DNA of 64,000 bases from Leifsonia shinshuensis (GCF_031456835.1 NZ_JAVDVK010000001.1:3286001-3350000); one strand, 5' to 3'. Counted from the first letter of the stretch, positions 9,023-18,692 are shown. Notes: generated by a model not told the origin, from the sequence alone. Made by a program: numbers and translations.

Positions 9023-10423
9023 ATGAGCACTTCCAACGTCCCCGGTGTGGACGCCTCCGCGGCGCCGCAGACGGTCGAGAGATCGACCGGCGACCTCGTC
9101 CGGGCCGCGGTCTCAGGCTGGCTGGGCACCGCGCTGGAGTTCATGGACTTCCAGCTCTACTCCCTGGCCGCCGCGCTCGTCTTCAGCCAGCTCTTCTTCG
9201 CCGGAGAGGAGCCCGGCATGGCCGTCGTCCTCGCCATGGCGACCTACGGCGTCGGCTACATCGCGCGTCCGCTCGGCGCCTGGTACTTCGGCCGGATGGG
9301 CGACAAGGTCGGCCGCCGCAGGGTCCTGTTCTACACGATCCTGCTCATGGGGCTCGCGACGACGCTCATCGGCTTCCTGCCCACCTACGCGCAGGCCGGC
9401 ATCCTGGCGCCGATCATGCTCGTCGTGCTGCGTCTCGCGCAGGGCTTCGGCGCCGGCGCGGAGATCTCGGGTGCCGGCGTCATGCTCGCCGAGTACGCTC
9501 CCGCGCGTCGCCGCGGCATCATCGCCTCCCTCGTCGCGCTCGGCACGAACTGCGGCACGCTCTTCGCCTCGGCGATCTGGGCGCTCCTCCTCGCCGTCAT
9601 GATGGAGGACGACGTCATCGCCTGGGGCTGGCGGATCCCCTTCATCGCGAGCTCCATCGTGATGGTGTTCGCCGTCTGGGTGCGCTTCCGCCTCAAGGAG
9701 AGCCCCGTCTTCGAGGAGCGCACCGACGTCGTCGACGGCAAGGCGCTCTCACGCGACGAGATGGTCGACCTCGCGACCAAGAGCAACGACCTCCGCGCGC
9801 TCGAGGCGCTGCGGAAGAAGCCCGTCAAGGCGACGCTCGTGTCGTTCTTCCTCCGCTTCGGCCAGGCCGGCAACTCGGGTCTGATCCAGACCTACATGAT
9901 CTCCTTCATCACGATCACGCTCGCCGTCCAGAAGGGCGTCGGCCCCGAGATCGTGATCGTCTCCTCGCTCATCGGCTTCGGCACGATCCCGCTCGTCGGC
10001 TGGCTCGGCGACCTGTTCGGCCGACGGCGGATGTACATCATCATGACGTCGCTCTCGCTCGTGCTGATCATCCCGACGATGCTCGCGATCAACACGAAGG
10101 AGGTCGGCTGGATCTTCGTCGGCTACGCCGTGATCCACAACGTCTCGGTCCTGGGCCTCGCATCCATGGAGAACATCTCGATCCCCGAGATCTTCGGAGC
10201 GCGGAACCGCTACACGCTGACGGCCATCGTGCGCGAGATCGCCGCCATCATCGCCACCGGCATCGGCCCGATCATCGCTGCGGCCTGGGTCGCCGCGACG
10301 ACCGGCAGCATCATCCCGGTGATGGTACTGCTCGGCATCTACACCGTGTGTGCACTGGTCGCCGCGGTCGTGGCGCCCGAGTGGACGGGGCGCGACCTCA
10401 CCGACCCGCGCGCCGCGATGTGA
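9023..10423 (+). CDS. MFS transporter, metabolite:H+ symporter (MHS) family
   Basis: 466-aa major-facilitator protein with about 12 hydrophobic segments. The N terminus ([20 protein letters not shown]) and the loop 2-3 motif [12 protein letters not shown] mark the MHS subgroup, which takes up organic acids and betaines by proton symport. A central loop (about residues 225-260) is charged and hydrophilic. A good ribosome site (GAAGGAG) precedes ATG 9023. Placement between dehydrogenase and dehydratase genes makes it the probable importer of the sugar acid used by this operon. Confidence 0.9.
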   Translation: MSTSNVPGVDASAAPQTVERSTGDLVRAAVSGWLGTALEFMDFQLYSLAAALVFSQLFFAGEEPGMAVVLAMATYGVGYIARPLGAWYFGRMGDKVGRRRVLFYTILLMGLATTLIGFLPTYAQAGILAPIMLVVLRLAQGFGAGAEISGAGVMLAEYAPARRRGIIASLVALGTNCGTLFASAIWALLLAVMMEDDVIAWGWRIPFIASSIVMVFAVWVRFRLKESPVFEERTDVVDGKALSRDEMVDLATKSNDLRALEALRKKPVKATLVSFFLRFGQAGNSGLIQTYMISFITITLAVQKGVGPEIVIVSSLIGFGTIPLVGWLGDLFGRRRMYIIMTSLSLVLIIPTMLAINTKEVGWIFVGYAVIHNVSVLGLASMENISIPEIFGARNRYTLTAIVREIAAIIATGIGPIIAAAWVAATTGSIIPVMVLLGIYTVCALVAAVVAPEWTGRDLTDPRAAM

Positions 10424-10439
10424 CAAGGAAGGACGATCA

Positions 10440-11669
10440 GTGACCATCGACCAGGTCGACATCAACATCACCAGCCCCGGACGGAACTTCGTCACCCTCA
10501 AGATCACGACCTCGGACGGCATCGTCGGCTGGGGCGACGCCACCCTCAACGGACGCGAGCTCTCGGTCGCGTCCTACCTGAGGGACCACGTCGCCTCGAC
10601 CCTCATCGGCCGTGACGAGGACCGCATCGAGGACACCTGGCAGTACCTCTACCGCGGCCCCTACTGGCGGCGCGGACCGGTCACCATGGCGGCCATCGCC
10701 GCGGTCGACATGGCCTTGTGGGACATCAAGGCCAAGAAGGCCGGGATGCCCCTCTACCAGCTCCTCGGCGGTGCGAGCCGCTCGGGAGTCCGCGTCTACG
10801 CCCACGCCTCCGGCACCGATTACGACGCGCTCGCGAACGCCATCACGGGCTATCGGGAGCTCGGCTTCACCGCCGTGCGCGTGCAGACCGGCGTGCCGGG
10901 GCTCGGTCAGATCTACGGCGTCTCGGCGGCCGGACCGGGCGTCCGCTACGACTACGAGCCGGCCAAGCGCGCCGAGAACGGCCGTCCGAGCGAAGAGACC
11001 TGGGACACGCGCAACTACCTCAACCACATGCCGGGGATCTTCGCCAAGATCCGCGAGGACTTCGGCACCGACCTGAGGATCCTCCACGACGGCCACCATC
11101 GAATGACGCCGATCGAGGCCGCGCGCTTCGCGAAGGACATCGAGCCGTACGACCTGTTCTGGCTCGAGGACTGCACCCCGGGCGAGGACCAGACGGCGCT
11201 CCGCCTCGTGCGCCAGCACTCGACGACGCCGCTCGCGATCGGCGAGGTCTTCAACACCGTCTTCGACTACCAGACGCTCATCACCGAGCGCCTCATCGAC
11301 TACGTCCGCTCCGCCGTCACCCACACCGGCGGCATCACCGCGATGAAGAAGCTGCTCGACTTCGCCGCGATCTACGGGATCAAGTCCGGCATCCACGGTC
11401 CGACCGACATCTCGCCCGTCGGGATGGCGGCGGCGCTCCACCTCGACCTCGCGATCCACAACTTCGGCATCCAGGAGTACATGCCGCACAACGAGCAGAC
11501 GCTGGAAGTGTTCCAGACGTCGTTCACGTTCGACCGCGGCTTCCTTCACCCGGGGGAGCAGCCCGGGCTCGGTGTCGAGCTCGACGAGGACGCAGCGGCC
11601 GCCTTCGAGTACACCAAGGCCTACCTCCCCGTGAACCGGCTCACGGACGGGACCGTCCATGACTGGTGA
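10440..11669 (+). CDS. manD: D-mannonate dehydratase, enolase-superfamily ManD/RspA type
   Basis: 409-aa enolase-superfamily enzyme, matching ManD/RspA: N-terminal capping domain with GRNFVTLKI, then [20 protein letters not shown]. Metal ligands appear as Asp in ILHDGHH, Glu in WLEDCTP and Glu in AIGEVFNT; the catalytic His is in HGPTD. It dehydrates D-mannonate to 2-keto-3-deoxy-D-gluconate (KDG). It is unrelated in fold to E. coli UxuA. Some paralogues act on D-gluconate or are nearly inactive, but a fructuronate reductase and KDG kinase in the operon favour true activity. GTG 10440 is preceded by AAGGAAGGA. Confidence 0.88.
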   Translation: MTIDQVDINITSPGRNFVTLKITTSDGIVGWGDATLNGRELSVASYLRDHVASTLIGRDEDRIEDTWQYLYRGPYWRRGPVTMAAIAAVDMALWDIKAKKAGMPLYQLLGGASRSGVRVYAHASGTDYDALANAITGYRELGFTAVRVQTGVPGLGQIYGVSAAGPGVRYDYEPAKRAENGRPSEETWDTRNYLNHMPGIFAKIREDFGTDLRILHDGHHRMTPIEAARFAKDIEPYDLFWLEDCTPGEDQTALRLVRQHSTTPLAIGEVFNTVFDYQTLITERLIDYVRSAVTHTGGITAMKKLLDFAAIYGIKSGIHGPTDISPVGMAAALHLDLAIHNFGIQEYMPHNEQTLEVFQTSFTFDRGFLHPGEQPGLGVELDEDAAAAFEYTKAYLPVNRLTDGTVHDW

Positions 11670-12312
11670 CATCGCGCGGCTTTCGCTCCCGCAGAAGACC
11701 GCGCAGTCGCGACTCATCGTCGTCGCGCGAGCCCGCAGCGCCGAGGACTACGACCCCGTGCTGAAGGTGCTCATCGACGCCGGCATCCGCAGCGTCGAGC
11801 TGACCCTCACGACACCGGGGACGATCGAGCACCTCCCGAGGCTGGTCGAGCGCTTCGGCGACGACGCCGACATCGGGATCGGGACCGTGACCGACACCGA
11901 CCAGCTCCGGCGTGCGGTGGACGCGGGCGCCCGCTACCTCGTCACCCCGATCACGGTTCCCGCGCTCCTCGCCGCGGCGGTGGAGGCCGGTGTGCCGCTC
12001 GTGCCCGGCGGGTTCACGCCGACCGAGCTGTTCGCCTCATGGTCGGCCGGCGCCTCCGCCGTCAAGGTGTTCCCTGCCGGACGGCTCGGTGCGGGATACG
12101 TCAAGGACCTGCGCGGACCGTTCCCCGACATCGAGGTGGTGCCGTCCGGAGGCGTCGACCTCGAGACTGCCTCGCAGTGGCTCGCGGCCGGTGCCGCGGC
12201 CGTGAGCGTCGGCGGCCCGCTGCTGGGCGACGCGTTCCAGGGCGGCGACCTCGGCGCCCTGCGCGAGCGGGCCAGGGCGTTCGTCGCCGTCGCCGCGGGC
12301 GGCAGGGCATGA
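11659..12312 (+). CDS. eda: 2-keto-3-deoxy-6-phosphogluconate (KDPG) aldolase
   Basis: 217-aa class I aldolase of the KDPG/KHG family, cleaving KDPG to pyruvate and glyceraldehyde-3-phosphate. The general acid/base Glu is in [10 protein letters not shown]; the Schiff-base Lys is in [11 protein letters not shown]; the phosphate-binding glycine region is [10 protein letters not shown]. The usual bacterial length is 200-215 aa. It overlaps the end of manD by 11 bp and its own stop overlaps the kinase start. It is the last step of the pathway. Confidence 0.93.
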   Translation: MTGDIARLSLPQKTAQSRLIVVARARSAEDYDPVLKVLIDAGIRSVELTLTTPGTIEHLPRLVERFGDDADIGIGTVTDTDQLRRAVDAGARYLVTPITVPALLAAAVEAGVPLVPGGFTPTELFASWSAGASAVKVFPAGRLGAGYVKDLRGPFPDIEVVPSGGVDLETASQWLAAGAAAVSVGGPLLGDAFQGGDLGALRERARAFVAVAAGGRA

Positions 12313-13274
12313 CCACCGTGTCCGACCGCCGACGGGTCGCGACGCTCGGCGAGACCATGGCCCTCGTGCGCAGCCGCGACATCGGCAGCCTCCGGCACGC
12401 GTCCGACCTCGCTCTCGGCATCGGCGGCGCCGAGAGCAACGTCGCGATCGCCCTGCGCAGGCTCGGCCTCGACGTCACGTGGCTCGGTCGGGTCGGCGAC
12501 GATTCGCTCGGGGAGCGCGTCGTGCGCGAGATCCGCGCGGAGGGGGTCGACGCGCGCGCCGTCGTGGATGCGGACGCACCAACGGGGCTCATGCTCAAGG
12601 AGCGTCCGACCCCGGCGTCGACCCGCGTGCTCTACTACCGAGCCGGTTCGGCCGGATCGCGGCTGTCGGCCTGCGATCTGCCCGACGGCTGGATCGAACA
12701 GGCCGATCTGCTGCACCTCACGGGCATCACGGCGCTCATCTCCGAGTCGGCCCGCGAGACCCTCTCGGTCGCGATCGACCGCGCCCGCGCGGCCGGCGTC
12801 GTGGTGACCTTCGACATCAACTACCGTTCCTCTCTCGCTTCCCCGGCCGTGGCGGGACCGTGGCTCCGTGATGTGGCCGAACGGGCCGACATCGTGTTCG
12901 GGGGTACGGAGGAGCTCGAACTGCTCTACCCGGGCACGGATGCCGCGGCCGCGTGCGAGCGCCTCCTCGCGCATCGACCCGCCGAGGTCGTGCTCAAGCG
13001 CGGCGCCGACGGTGCCACGGCCGTGCTCGCGACGCGGACGGTCGAGGCCCCGGGGTTCGTCGTCGACGTCGTCGACACGGTCGGAGCCGGCGACGCCTTC
13101 GTCGCCGGGTACCTGAGCGGCCTCCTCGACGGATCGGAGGTCGCGGCACGCCTCCACCGCGCCAACGTCTGCGGAGCGATGCTCTGCATGACCCCCGGCG
13201 ACTGGGAGTCCAGCCCCACACTTCGGGAGGTCCGGCAGTTCACCGCCGGAATCGGCGACCCCGTGCTCCGTTGA
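12309..13274 (+). CDS. kdgK: 2-keto-3-deoxygluconate kinase (PfkB family)
   Basis: 321-aa ribokinase/PfkB-family sugar kinase. The N-terminal signature GGAESNVAIALRRLG and GRVGDDSLGERV and the C-terminal signature DTVGAGDAFVAGYLSG (catalytic Asp) are intact. In this operon it should phosphorylate KDG to KDPG for the adjacent aldolase. ATG 12309 overlaps the aldolase stop (ATGA), although the frame stays open further upstream. It is the last gene of the operon. Confidence 0.9.
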   Translation: MTTVSDRRRVATLGETMALVRSRDIGSLRHASDLALGIGGAESNVAIALRRLGLDVTWLGRVGDDSLGERVVREIRAEGVDARAVVDADAPTGLMLKERPTPASTRVLYYRAGSAGSRLSACDLPDGWIEQADLLHLTGITALISESARETLSVAIDRARAAGVVVTFDINYRSSLASPAVAGPWLRDVAERADIVFGGTEELELLYPGTDAAAACERLLAHRPAEVVLKRGADGATAVLATRTVEAPGFVVDVVDTVGAGDAFVAGYLSGLLDGSEVAARLHRANVCGAMLCMTPGDWESSPTLREVRQFTAGIGDPVLR

Positions 13275-13400
13275 CACTCGTTCTCCGCAAGGGCGGACCC
13301 GGTCCGGACGCGCAGATTCGGCTCGGGGTGAACCTGCCTGACGGCCGAAGTCACCAGGCGGTACTGTCACGCTGATTATCGGACTTTGACGACTGTATCC

Positions 13401-14321
13401 TCAGGACGCTGCAGCCTCGCTAACACGGAGCCGGACCGTTGCCGCGCCGAGCAGTGTCGCGTCGAGGGCGTGAGCGAGCGCTCGGGTATAGAGGTCCCCG
13501 AGGATCGGCTCCACCTCGGTGCGACGACCGGCGCGGAAATCGCGATACAAGGATGTGGCGAACCGTGAGCCAGGTGTAGTGAGCGCCGCCGCAACCTGCG
13601 CACGGGCCTGCGCCCGGACCGGGTGCCCCTCCGCCGCGATCACCGCAGCGACCTGCTCGATTACCTGCTCGATGATCGCCGGGCCATCCTCGACGGCGAG
13701 GATTGCTCCGGCTGGCCCGCCGAGGAGGATCGTTGCACTTCCGCCGGCGGCCATGAAGAACCACTTCTCCCACATCTCCTGCACGATCGTCTCGGACACT
13801 CGCGACTCGAAGTCTGCAGGCGCGAAAAGCGCCTCGACCGCACGGACCCGATCGCTCGCGGAGCCGTCGAGCTCCCCGAACGCGATGCTCGCCCCCGGCG
13901 CGACCTGCCGGATGACCCCATCCGGTTGCAACTCGGTCGCAACCAGGCACACGCCGCCGAGCACACGACCAGCGCCGAATCGGGTTTGAAGCACGTTAAG
14001 GTGCCGCATTCCGTTCAGCAGGGGCAGGATGACGGTTTCCGCACCGACGGCGGGAGCGATGTCGTTGACAGCCGCTCCGAGGGCCGTTCCCTTGGTGGCC
14101 AAGAGCACCAGATCGTATGGGCCGCTTAGTTCGGCCGCGGTCACCGTCAATACGGGTATCGCGACCTCGCTCCCAACGGCTTCGGCGATGCGGATGCCGC
14201 TCTGGGCGAGTTGGTTGTGCCGGCCGGGCCGGACTAGGAAGGTGACGTCAGCGCCGGACTGGGCAAGGCAGCCACCGAAGAATCCGCCGACAGCACCGGC
14301 TCCGACAACGAGAGTACGCAT
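13401..14321 (-). CDS. Ketopantoate reductase family protein (2-dehydropantoate 2-reductase-like)
   Basis: 306-aa PanE/ApbA-family protein. It has an N-terminal Rossmann motif (LVVGAGAVGGFFGGCLAQSG), the family motif LVLLATKGT, LLNGMRHLNVL, and a C-terminal helical domain with EMWEKWFFMAAG. Biosynthetic PanE converts ketopantoate to pantoate with NADPH, but many paralogues in catabolic islands act on other 2-keto acids. A lone copy next to a CitE-like lyase fits a catabolic role. ATG 14321 (MRTLVVGAG) begins the Rossmann strand; an ATG 15 bp earlier is possible. Confidence 0.85.
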   Translation of the reverse strand: MRTLVVGAGAVGGFFGGCLAQSGADVTFLVRPGRHNQLAQSGIRIAEAVGSEVAIPVLTVTAAELSGPYDLVLLATKGTALGAAVNDIAPAVGAETVILPLLNGMRHLNVLQTRFGAGRVLGGVCLVATELQPDGVIRQVAPGASIAFGELDGSASDRVRAVEALFAPADFESRVSETIVQEMWEKWFFMAAGGSATILLGGPAGAILAVEDGPAIIEQVIEQVAAVIAAEGHPVRAQARAQVAAALTTPGSRFATSLYRDFRAGRRTEVEPILGDLYTRALAHALDATLLGAATVRLRVSEAAAS

Positions 14322-14650
14322 ATACTGCAACCTCACTTCTCGATTGAGACAACCCGCTCAGGGAAGATTGTTTCAGGTTCACCCCATCCGGGTACGCCGC
14401 GCGCACCTCGGCCTTCAAACGCATCTCATCAGTCACGTTGCCCCGACGCGTCGAAATGAGGGCGATTGACGCCCTGTCGTTCCCCGGTGGATGTCATCGT
14501 CGACCATTTCCTCTCGCTCGACAGACTGCCCGAAAAGTGGCCTCACGGCGCCGCGAACTAGCTTTTCTGTGGGCGGCAGCGCGCATGTCGTCTCGGCCGT
14601 GGAGGACAGCGGCCAACAGCGGCACATTCGGGCGCTGGCTCTGCGGGATT
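14322..14650. other. Intergenic stretch without recognised gene
   Basis: About 330 bp between two minus-strand genes. Short open frames exist on both strands but have no recognisable family features. It probably carries the promoter of the ketopantoate-reductase-like gene. Confidence 0.5.
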
Positions 14651-15505
14651 CTAAGACGGGCTGATTCCGAACGCGTGGGCCAGGCCCTGGATCTTCTGGG
14701 CGCGGGCCAAGCGTGGCAGGTCGCTTCCGTCGCGAACCACTCCGCCGCTCGCGGCGAAGTCCTCCAGGAAGGTGCGGGCCCAGAGCACGTCCGCGGCTGT
14801 CGGACTGATCGCCTCGTTCACGACCGGCAACTGGTCGAGACGGAGGCAGAGCTTCCCGGTGAGACCCAATGCGACCGCATGCTCGGACTGCTGGCGTAAG
14901 GCCGGGTATCCGGCGACGACCGTCGGACCATCGATCGGTCCGGGGAGTTCCCCGATGCGACTCGCAACCACAAGGCGGGAGCGCGGGTACGCCATCGCGA
15001 GATCGTCCGCGCTTGCGCCGGTGTCGCGACGGTAGTCGCCGCTGCCGAATGCCAGACGGAACACGCCACCACTCTGGGCGATCGTCACGGCGTTCTCGAT
15101 GCCGAGTGCGGACTCGATGAGCGCGATAACCGGCGTTGTCCCACCCAGTTGCTGCGCGGTGTCCTCAACGTCGATGACAGATTCCGTTTTGGCCAGCATC
15201 ACACCGGCAAGGCCGGGGACACCGGCCAACTCTGCGACGTCGTCGCGCCAGTACCTGGTGCTGCGCGCGTTGATGCGCACCCAGGCGCTCCCACCGCCGA
15301 GGAACCAGTCAACGACGCCGCGCCGCGCACCGGCTTTGAACGCAGGATCGACAGCATCCTCGATGTCGAGAATGATTTGGTCCGCCGCGGAGTCGTGTGC
15401 CGCATCGAACGTGTCGGGTCGCAGACCCGAGACAAGCAGCCACGAGCGGGCAATGTCCGCTCGGATGCCGTGCCGGCTCGATGTTCGGTCGAGAATGAAT
15501 GTCAT
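14651..15505 (-). CDS. HpcH/HpaI aldolase/citrate lyase family protein (CitE-like)
   Basis: 284-aa CitE-like TIM-barrel lyase. SWLLVSGLRPDTFDAA contains the substrate-binding Arg; DQIILDIEDAVDP, WVRINA and the Mg-ligand Glu in VIALIESALGIENA are typical; the Asp ligand is in LAFGSGDYRRDTG. Family members are citryl-CoA, malyl-CoA or related acyl-CoA lyases or thioesterases; the substrate here is unknown. ATG 15505 is preceded by GGAGA. The divergent gene partner is the HxlR regulator 70 bp further on the same strand, which may control it. Confidence 0.87.
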   Translation of the reverse strand: MTFILDRTSSRHGIRADIARSWLLVSGLRPDTFDAAHDSAADQIILDIEDAVDPAFKAGARRGVVDWFLGGGSAWVRINARSTRYWRDDVAELAGVPGLAGVMLAKTESVIDVEDTAQQLGGTTPVIALIESALGIENAVTIAQSGGVFRLAFGSGDYRRDTGASADDLAMAYPRSRLVVASRIGELPGPIDGPTVVAGYPALRQQSEHAVALGLTGKLCLRLDQLPVVNEAISPTAADVLWARTFLEDFAASGGVVRDGSDLPRLARAQKIQGLAHAFGISPS

Positions 15506-15576
15506 GGTTATCTCCACGTGAGGGGAGGATGGGCCCGCCAACGGGGGAATGGCGGACCGATCCGGTCTTGAGCCGG

Positions 15577-16092
15577 TCAGCCATCCGCTGCCCTCGGCTT
15601 GATGGCGGTCGGGGTCAAAGCTCCAAGCGCACTCGCTGCGTCGGTTTCAGGTTCGAGGACTTGCATGGTCACCTGATCTGTCTCGACGACGCCATCAGGG
15701 CCAACGAATTCGACCCTCACCGGTTCGCCCGAGCGCGCGTCGATGTATTGCCAAGACGGTGCACGTCCATTGGGCACGTTGCGGTCGCCCCAATCCTGCA
15801 ACCCGCACAGGACCACACTGAGTTGTCGACCAATCGGCGTGAGTTGATAGTCCTCCCGCGTGCGGGCACCGTCCGCCTTGTAGACGCGCCGCTCGAGCAC
15901 CCCTAATTCGATGAGCTTCGCAAGGCGATCGGACAAGATATCGGGCGCGACTTCTAACCGCGCTCGGATATCGCTGAACCGGGTGATCCCCATCATTACG
16001 TCGCGGACGATCAGCAGAGTCCATCTCTCGCCGAGCACGACCAGTGACCGTGCCACGCCGCATCGCTCGTTCACGGGAGATAACGCCTTCAT
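15577..16092 (-). CDS. HxlR-family transcriptional regulator
   Basis: 171-aa winged-helix HxlR protein. The family core is present: CGVARSLVVLGERWTLLIVRDVMMGITRFSDI, then DILSDRLAKLIELGVLERRVY and YQLTPIGRQL. A C-terminal extension of about 60 residues (GRAPSWQYIDARSGEPVRV) is seen in longer actinobacterial members. It lies directly upstream of the CitE-like gene, on the same strand, and divergent from a TetR gene. Confidence 0.9.
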   Translation of the reverse strand: MKALSPVNERCGVARSLVVLGERWTLLIVRDVMMGITRFSDIRARLEVAPDILSDRLAKLIELGVLERRVYKADGARTREDYQLTPIGRQLSVVLCGLQDWGDRNVPNGRAPSWQYIDARSGEPVRVEFVGPDGVVETDQVTMQVLEPETDAASALGALTPTAIKPRAADG

Positions 16093-16222
16093 GGCAGCAG
16101 ACTAGTTGAGTAGGAATTACCAAGCAAGCCTTTTGTACATCTTGCGAACATGCGACAGCCCGGCCGCACGACCTCCGCTCCGAGAAGCCGAAGGCCGCAA
16201 CATTTGCTTTAGGCTGCATCTC

Positions 16223-16813
16223 ATGTCCACGAGCACGCCTGCGAGACGGACGGGTGGACGCAGTGCGGCGGTCATCCACGGGGTGCACGCCGCCGTTGAA
16301 GACCTCATCCAAGAAAAATGCGGAGAGCGGGTCACCGTCCCGATGATCGCCGAACGCGCCGGCGTAAACCCGACCAGCATCTACCGCCGCTGGGGCAACC
16401 TTCCCACGTTGCTCAACGACATCGCGGCCTATCACTTGAATCCGGACCGTCCCATGGTCACGCGCGGCGACCTCCGCAAAGACCTCATCAGCTGGGCCGA
16501 GGGCATCAGGACGCACTTCCAAAAGCCGCTCAACGCCGCCCTCCTTCGCGGCGGTGTCGCCACCTCCGGCGAGCGCACATCCGACTGCCTGCGCACCAGG
16601 CGCGCCGAAGCTGAGCAGCTGCTCGCCCGGCACCCCGTATCGTCTGTCACCGTCAGCGACGTGATGGACGTTGTAATTGCCCCGATCATCACTCGAGTCC
16701 TCTTCGAGCCGTGGACACTCGGCGACGCCAGCGTGGACGACATCGTCTCCCGGCTGTTCCGGTCCGATGAGGCCGCGGTCGAAGCAGGCGGAGGGCCAAG
16801 ACACATGCCTTAG
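16223..16813 (+). CDS. TetR-family transcriptional regulator
   Basis: 196-aa TetR/AcrR regulator. The DNA-binding domain reads VTVPMIAERAGVNPTSIYRRWGNLPTLL, with a C-terminal TetR_C-like domain (RVLFEPWTLGDASVDDIV). ATG 16223 (MSTSTPARR) is chosen although the frame opens at 16106. It is divergent from the HxlR gene. No obvious target operon lies downstream, so it may act on the divergent HxlR/lyase unit. Confidence 0.85.
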   Translation: MSTSTPARRTGGRSAAVIHGVHAAVEDLIQEKCGERVTVPMIAERAGVNPTSIYRRWGNLPTLLNDIAAYHLNPDRPMVTRGDLRKDLISWAEGIRTHFQKPLNAALLRGGVATSGERTSDCLRTRRAEAEQLLARHPVSSVTVSDVMDVVIAPIITRVLFEPWTLGDASVDDIVSRLFRSDEAAVEAGGGPRHMP

Positions 16814-17063
16814 CCACCAAGGGGTCCGTGGTCTCTCTTCGATGTGCGGAGCCGCCCGCTCAGCCCCGAAATTGACATCGCCGAGGTGAACTCAGTATCA
16901 CCGCGACCGGCCCTGCCGCTTGATCAGGCGATGCGGCTCCGCATGGTGATCAGGACCGGTGCGAGCTCCGAGCCACGACGGAAGCCGTCTGGGATGCAGT
17001 GCGCGCCACTCAATGCTCGCGACGAGCACAGTTCGGCGCCGGACCGCAGGTCCCGCCAGATCG

Positions 17064-17651
17064 TTAGCGATTCGCAGGCCGGATGACCGCCCAGCCTGCG
17101 GCGCAAAGAGCGGCGGCGACCGTGGTCGCGTCGCCAAGGTACCCGGCGACCATTGCGCCATCTCGGAGCATGACGAGCTGGTCGGCTTTGCGGGAGGAGT
17201 CCGCCACCCCGACCTGGTCGAGGAGTCCGCGGGTCGCATCTCTGAACCATCGCCGGTGCGCATCCACCACCAGCCGGACGCGGTGCGAGGGGTCGGGGTA
17301 TTCGGCCGCCGCGTTGATGAACGGGCATCCGCGAAAGCCGGGCGAGCAGCTTTCCTCGCCAATGCCGTTGGCGATCATCCGCAACGCTTCGAGCGGATGG
17401 TTTGCCTCGGCACAGGCACCCTGGATTGCGCCGCGCTCCCACGCTGCCCGCTTCTCCAGGTAGGCCACGATCAGGTCGTCTTTTGTCGGGAAGTGCCGAT
17501 AGAAAGTGACTTTCGTTATGCCCACTTTCTCGATGATGCGATCAGCGCTGACGGCGCGCAGGCCGTTCGCGTAGAACAGCTCTGTGGCGGCGTCGATGAT
17601 CCGCTCGCGCGTGGCGGGGCCGCCTCGGGTTGCGGTTGTGGTGGTCGTCAC
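17064..17651 (-). CDS. TetR-family transcriptional regulator (divergent from hydrolase)
   Basis: 195-aa TetR regulator with a classical N-terminal domain: RERIIDAATELFYANGLRAV, IIEKVGITKVTFYRHFPTKDDL. The C-terminal half contains CPFINAAAEYPDP, common in the subgroup that reacts to small organic compounds. GTG start. It is divergent from the alpha/beta hydrolase at 17782, and a 20-bp imperfect palindrome between them (17741-17760) is the likely operator, so it probably represses the hydrolase. Confidence 0.9.
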   Translation of the reverse strand: MTTTTTATRGGPATRERIIDAATELFYANGLRAVSADRIIEKVGITKVTFYRHFPTKDDLIVAYLEKRAAWERGAIQGACAEANHPLEALRMIANGIGEESCSPGFRGCPFINAAAEYPDPSHRVRLVVDAHRRWFRDATRGLLDQVGVADSSRKADQLVMLRDGAMVAGYLGDATTVAAALCAAGWAVIRPANR

Positions 17652-17740
17652 TCAATTCACCTCGTTGCTCTTCTTTTCCGTTGAGATGCCGAAGTCGATT
17701 CTCCAGCTTGCGCTCCAGCTGTCAGTACGGCATTCTCTCG

Positions 17741-17760
17741 TAGAGTTACTAGTTAGTCTA
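17741..17760. promoter_or_regulatory. Candidate TetR operator
   Basis: TAGAGTTA-CTAG-TTAGTCTA: 20-bp imperfect palindrome with 6 of 8 arm positions matching around CTAG. It sits 22 bp upstream of the hydrolase start and 90 bp upstream of the divergent TetR start, where a repressor would block the hydrolase promoter. Confidence 0.55.
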
Positions 17761-17781
17761 CATGTCTGAAGGAGATAATCG

Positions 17782-18585
17782 ATGTCTACTCCCACTTCCA
17801 CACCTGTCGTCTTCATCCACGGTCTGTGGATCCACTCGAGCGCATGGCTGCCCTGGCAGAACGTCTTCCGCGAGGCAGGCTACGAGCCGAGCGCCCCGGG
17901 ATGGCCGGGCGACAAAGCGACCGTTGCAGAGACCCGCGCCAATGCGGCCGAACTCGCAGGGGTCGGTATCGAGCAGATCACTGCTTCATACAGCCGCGCC
18001 ATCGCGGCTCTCACGGCGAAGCCGATCGTGATCGGCCATTCCTTCGGCGGTTTGATCGCCCAGAAGCTCCTCGCCTCCGGGGAGGCCCGCGCCGCCATCG
18101 CGATCGATCCCGCCCAGATCAAGGGCGTCAAGCCTCTGCCGTTCGCGCAAATCCGCTCGGGGTTGCCGGTGCTGAAGAATCCGGCCAACAGGAATCGCGC
18201 CGTCTCCCTCACTTCCAAGCAGTTCCGCTACGGCTTCGGGAATGCGATCAGCGAGACCGAGTCGAACTCGCTGTATTCGGAATGGACCATCCCAGGCCCG
18301 GGTCGGCCGCTCTCTGAAGCGTCCGCAGCGAACTTCAGCAAAAGTTCTCCCGCAGCGGTGGACACAATCAGGTCCGACCGCGGGCCGCTGCTGATCATCG
18401 CGGGAGGCAAAGATCACACCGTGCCGGAGGTGGTCGCTAAGGCCGCCTTTCGGTTGTATGCGGGGTCGAGGGCTGTTACCGACTTCCGGGTGTTCCCAGA
18501 CCGTGGGCACTCGCTCGTCCTCGACTCCGGGTGGCGCGCCGTCGCTGATGCGTCATTGTCTTGGCTCGCATCCCAGTCGCTTTAG
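17782..18585 (+). CDS. Alpha/beta hydrolase
   Basis: 267-aa alpha/beta-fold hydrolase. The oxyanion HGxW region is VVFIHGLWIHSSAW, the nucleophile elbow GHSFGG, the acid Asp is in IIAGGKDHTVP and the catalytic His in DRGHSLVLD. No signal peptide is seen, so it is cytoplasmic. Strong ribosome site GAAGGAG before ATG 17782. It is probably repressed by the divergent TetR. Substrate unknown; small esters or lactones are plausible. Confidence 0.9.
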   Translation: MSTPTSTPVVFIHGLWIHSSAWLPWQNVFREAGYEPSAPGWPGDKATVAETRANAAELAGVGIEQITASYSRAIAALTAKPIVIGHSFGGLIAQKLLASGEARAAIAIDPAQIKGVKPLPFAQIRSGLPVLKNPANRNRAVSLTSKQFRYGFGNAISETESNSLYSEWTIPGPGRPLSEASAANFSKSSPAAVDTIRSDRGPLLIIAGGKDHTVPEVVAKAAFRLYAGSRAVTDFRVFPDRGHSLVLDSGWRAVADASLSWLASQSL

Positions 18586-18630
18586 CGACCATCACGCTCG
18601 CCAACTTTGTTCTGACGACTCGGGAGGACA

Positions 18631-18692
18631 GGCGACGCCTGCGGCCAGCCGGCGAAGAACATGCGTTTCTTGTCGGCTGGCCTCCGGTCGCC
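18631..18692 (+). terminator. Hairpin, probable terminator after the hydrolase
   Basis: Nested inverted repeat: outer arms GGCGAC/GTCGCC and inner arms GGCCAGCCG (18643-18651)/CGGCTGGCC (18674-18682), with AAGAA/TTCTT toward the loop. It lies 45 bp after the hydrolase stop. No long T run follows. Confidence 0.5.

Noticed and set aside
11934..13370. Minus-strand open frame of 478 codons
   Set aside because: Antisense shadow of KDPG aldolase and KDG kinase.
13401..14321. Biosynthetic pantothenate gene panE
   Set aside because: The family match is real but no other pantothenate/CoA genes are near, and the family is full of catabolic paralogues, so the gene symbol was not used.
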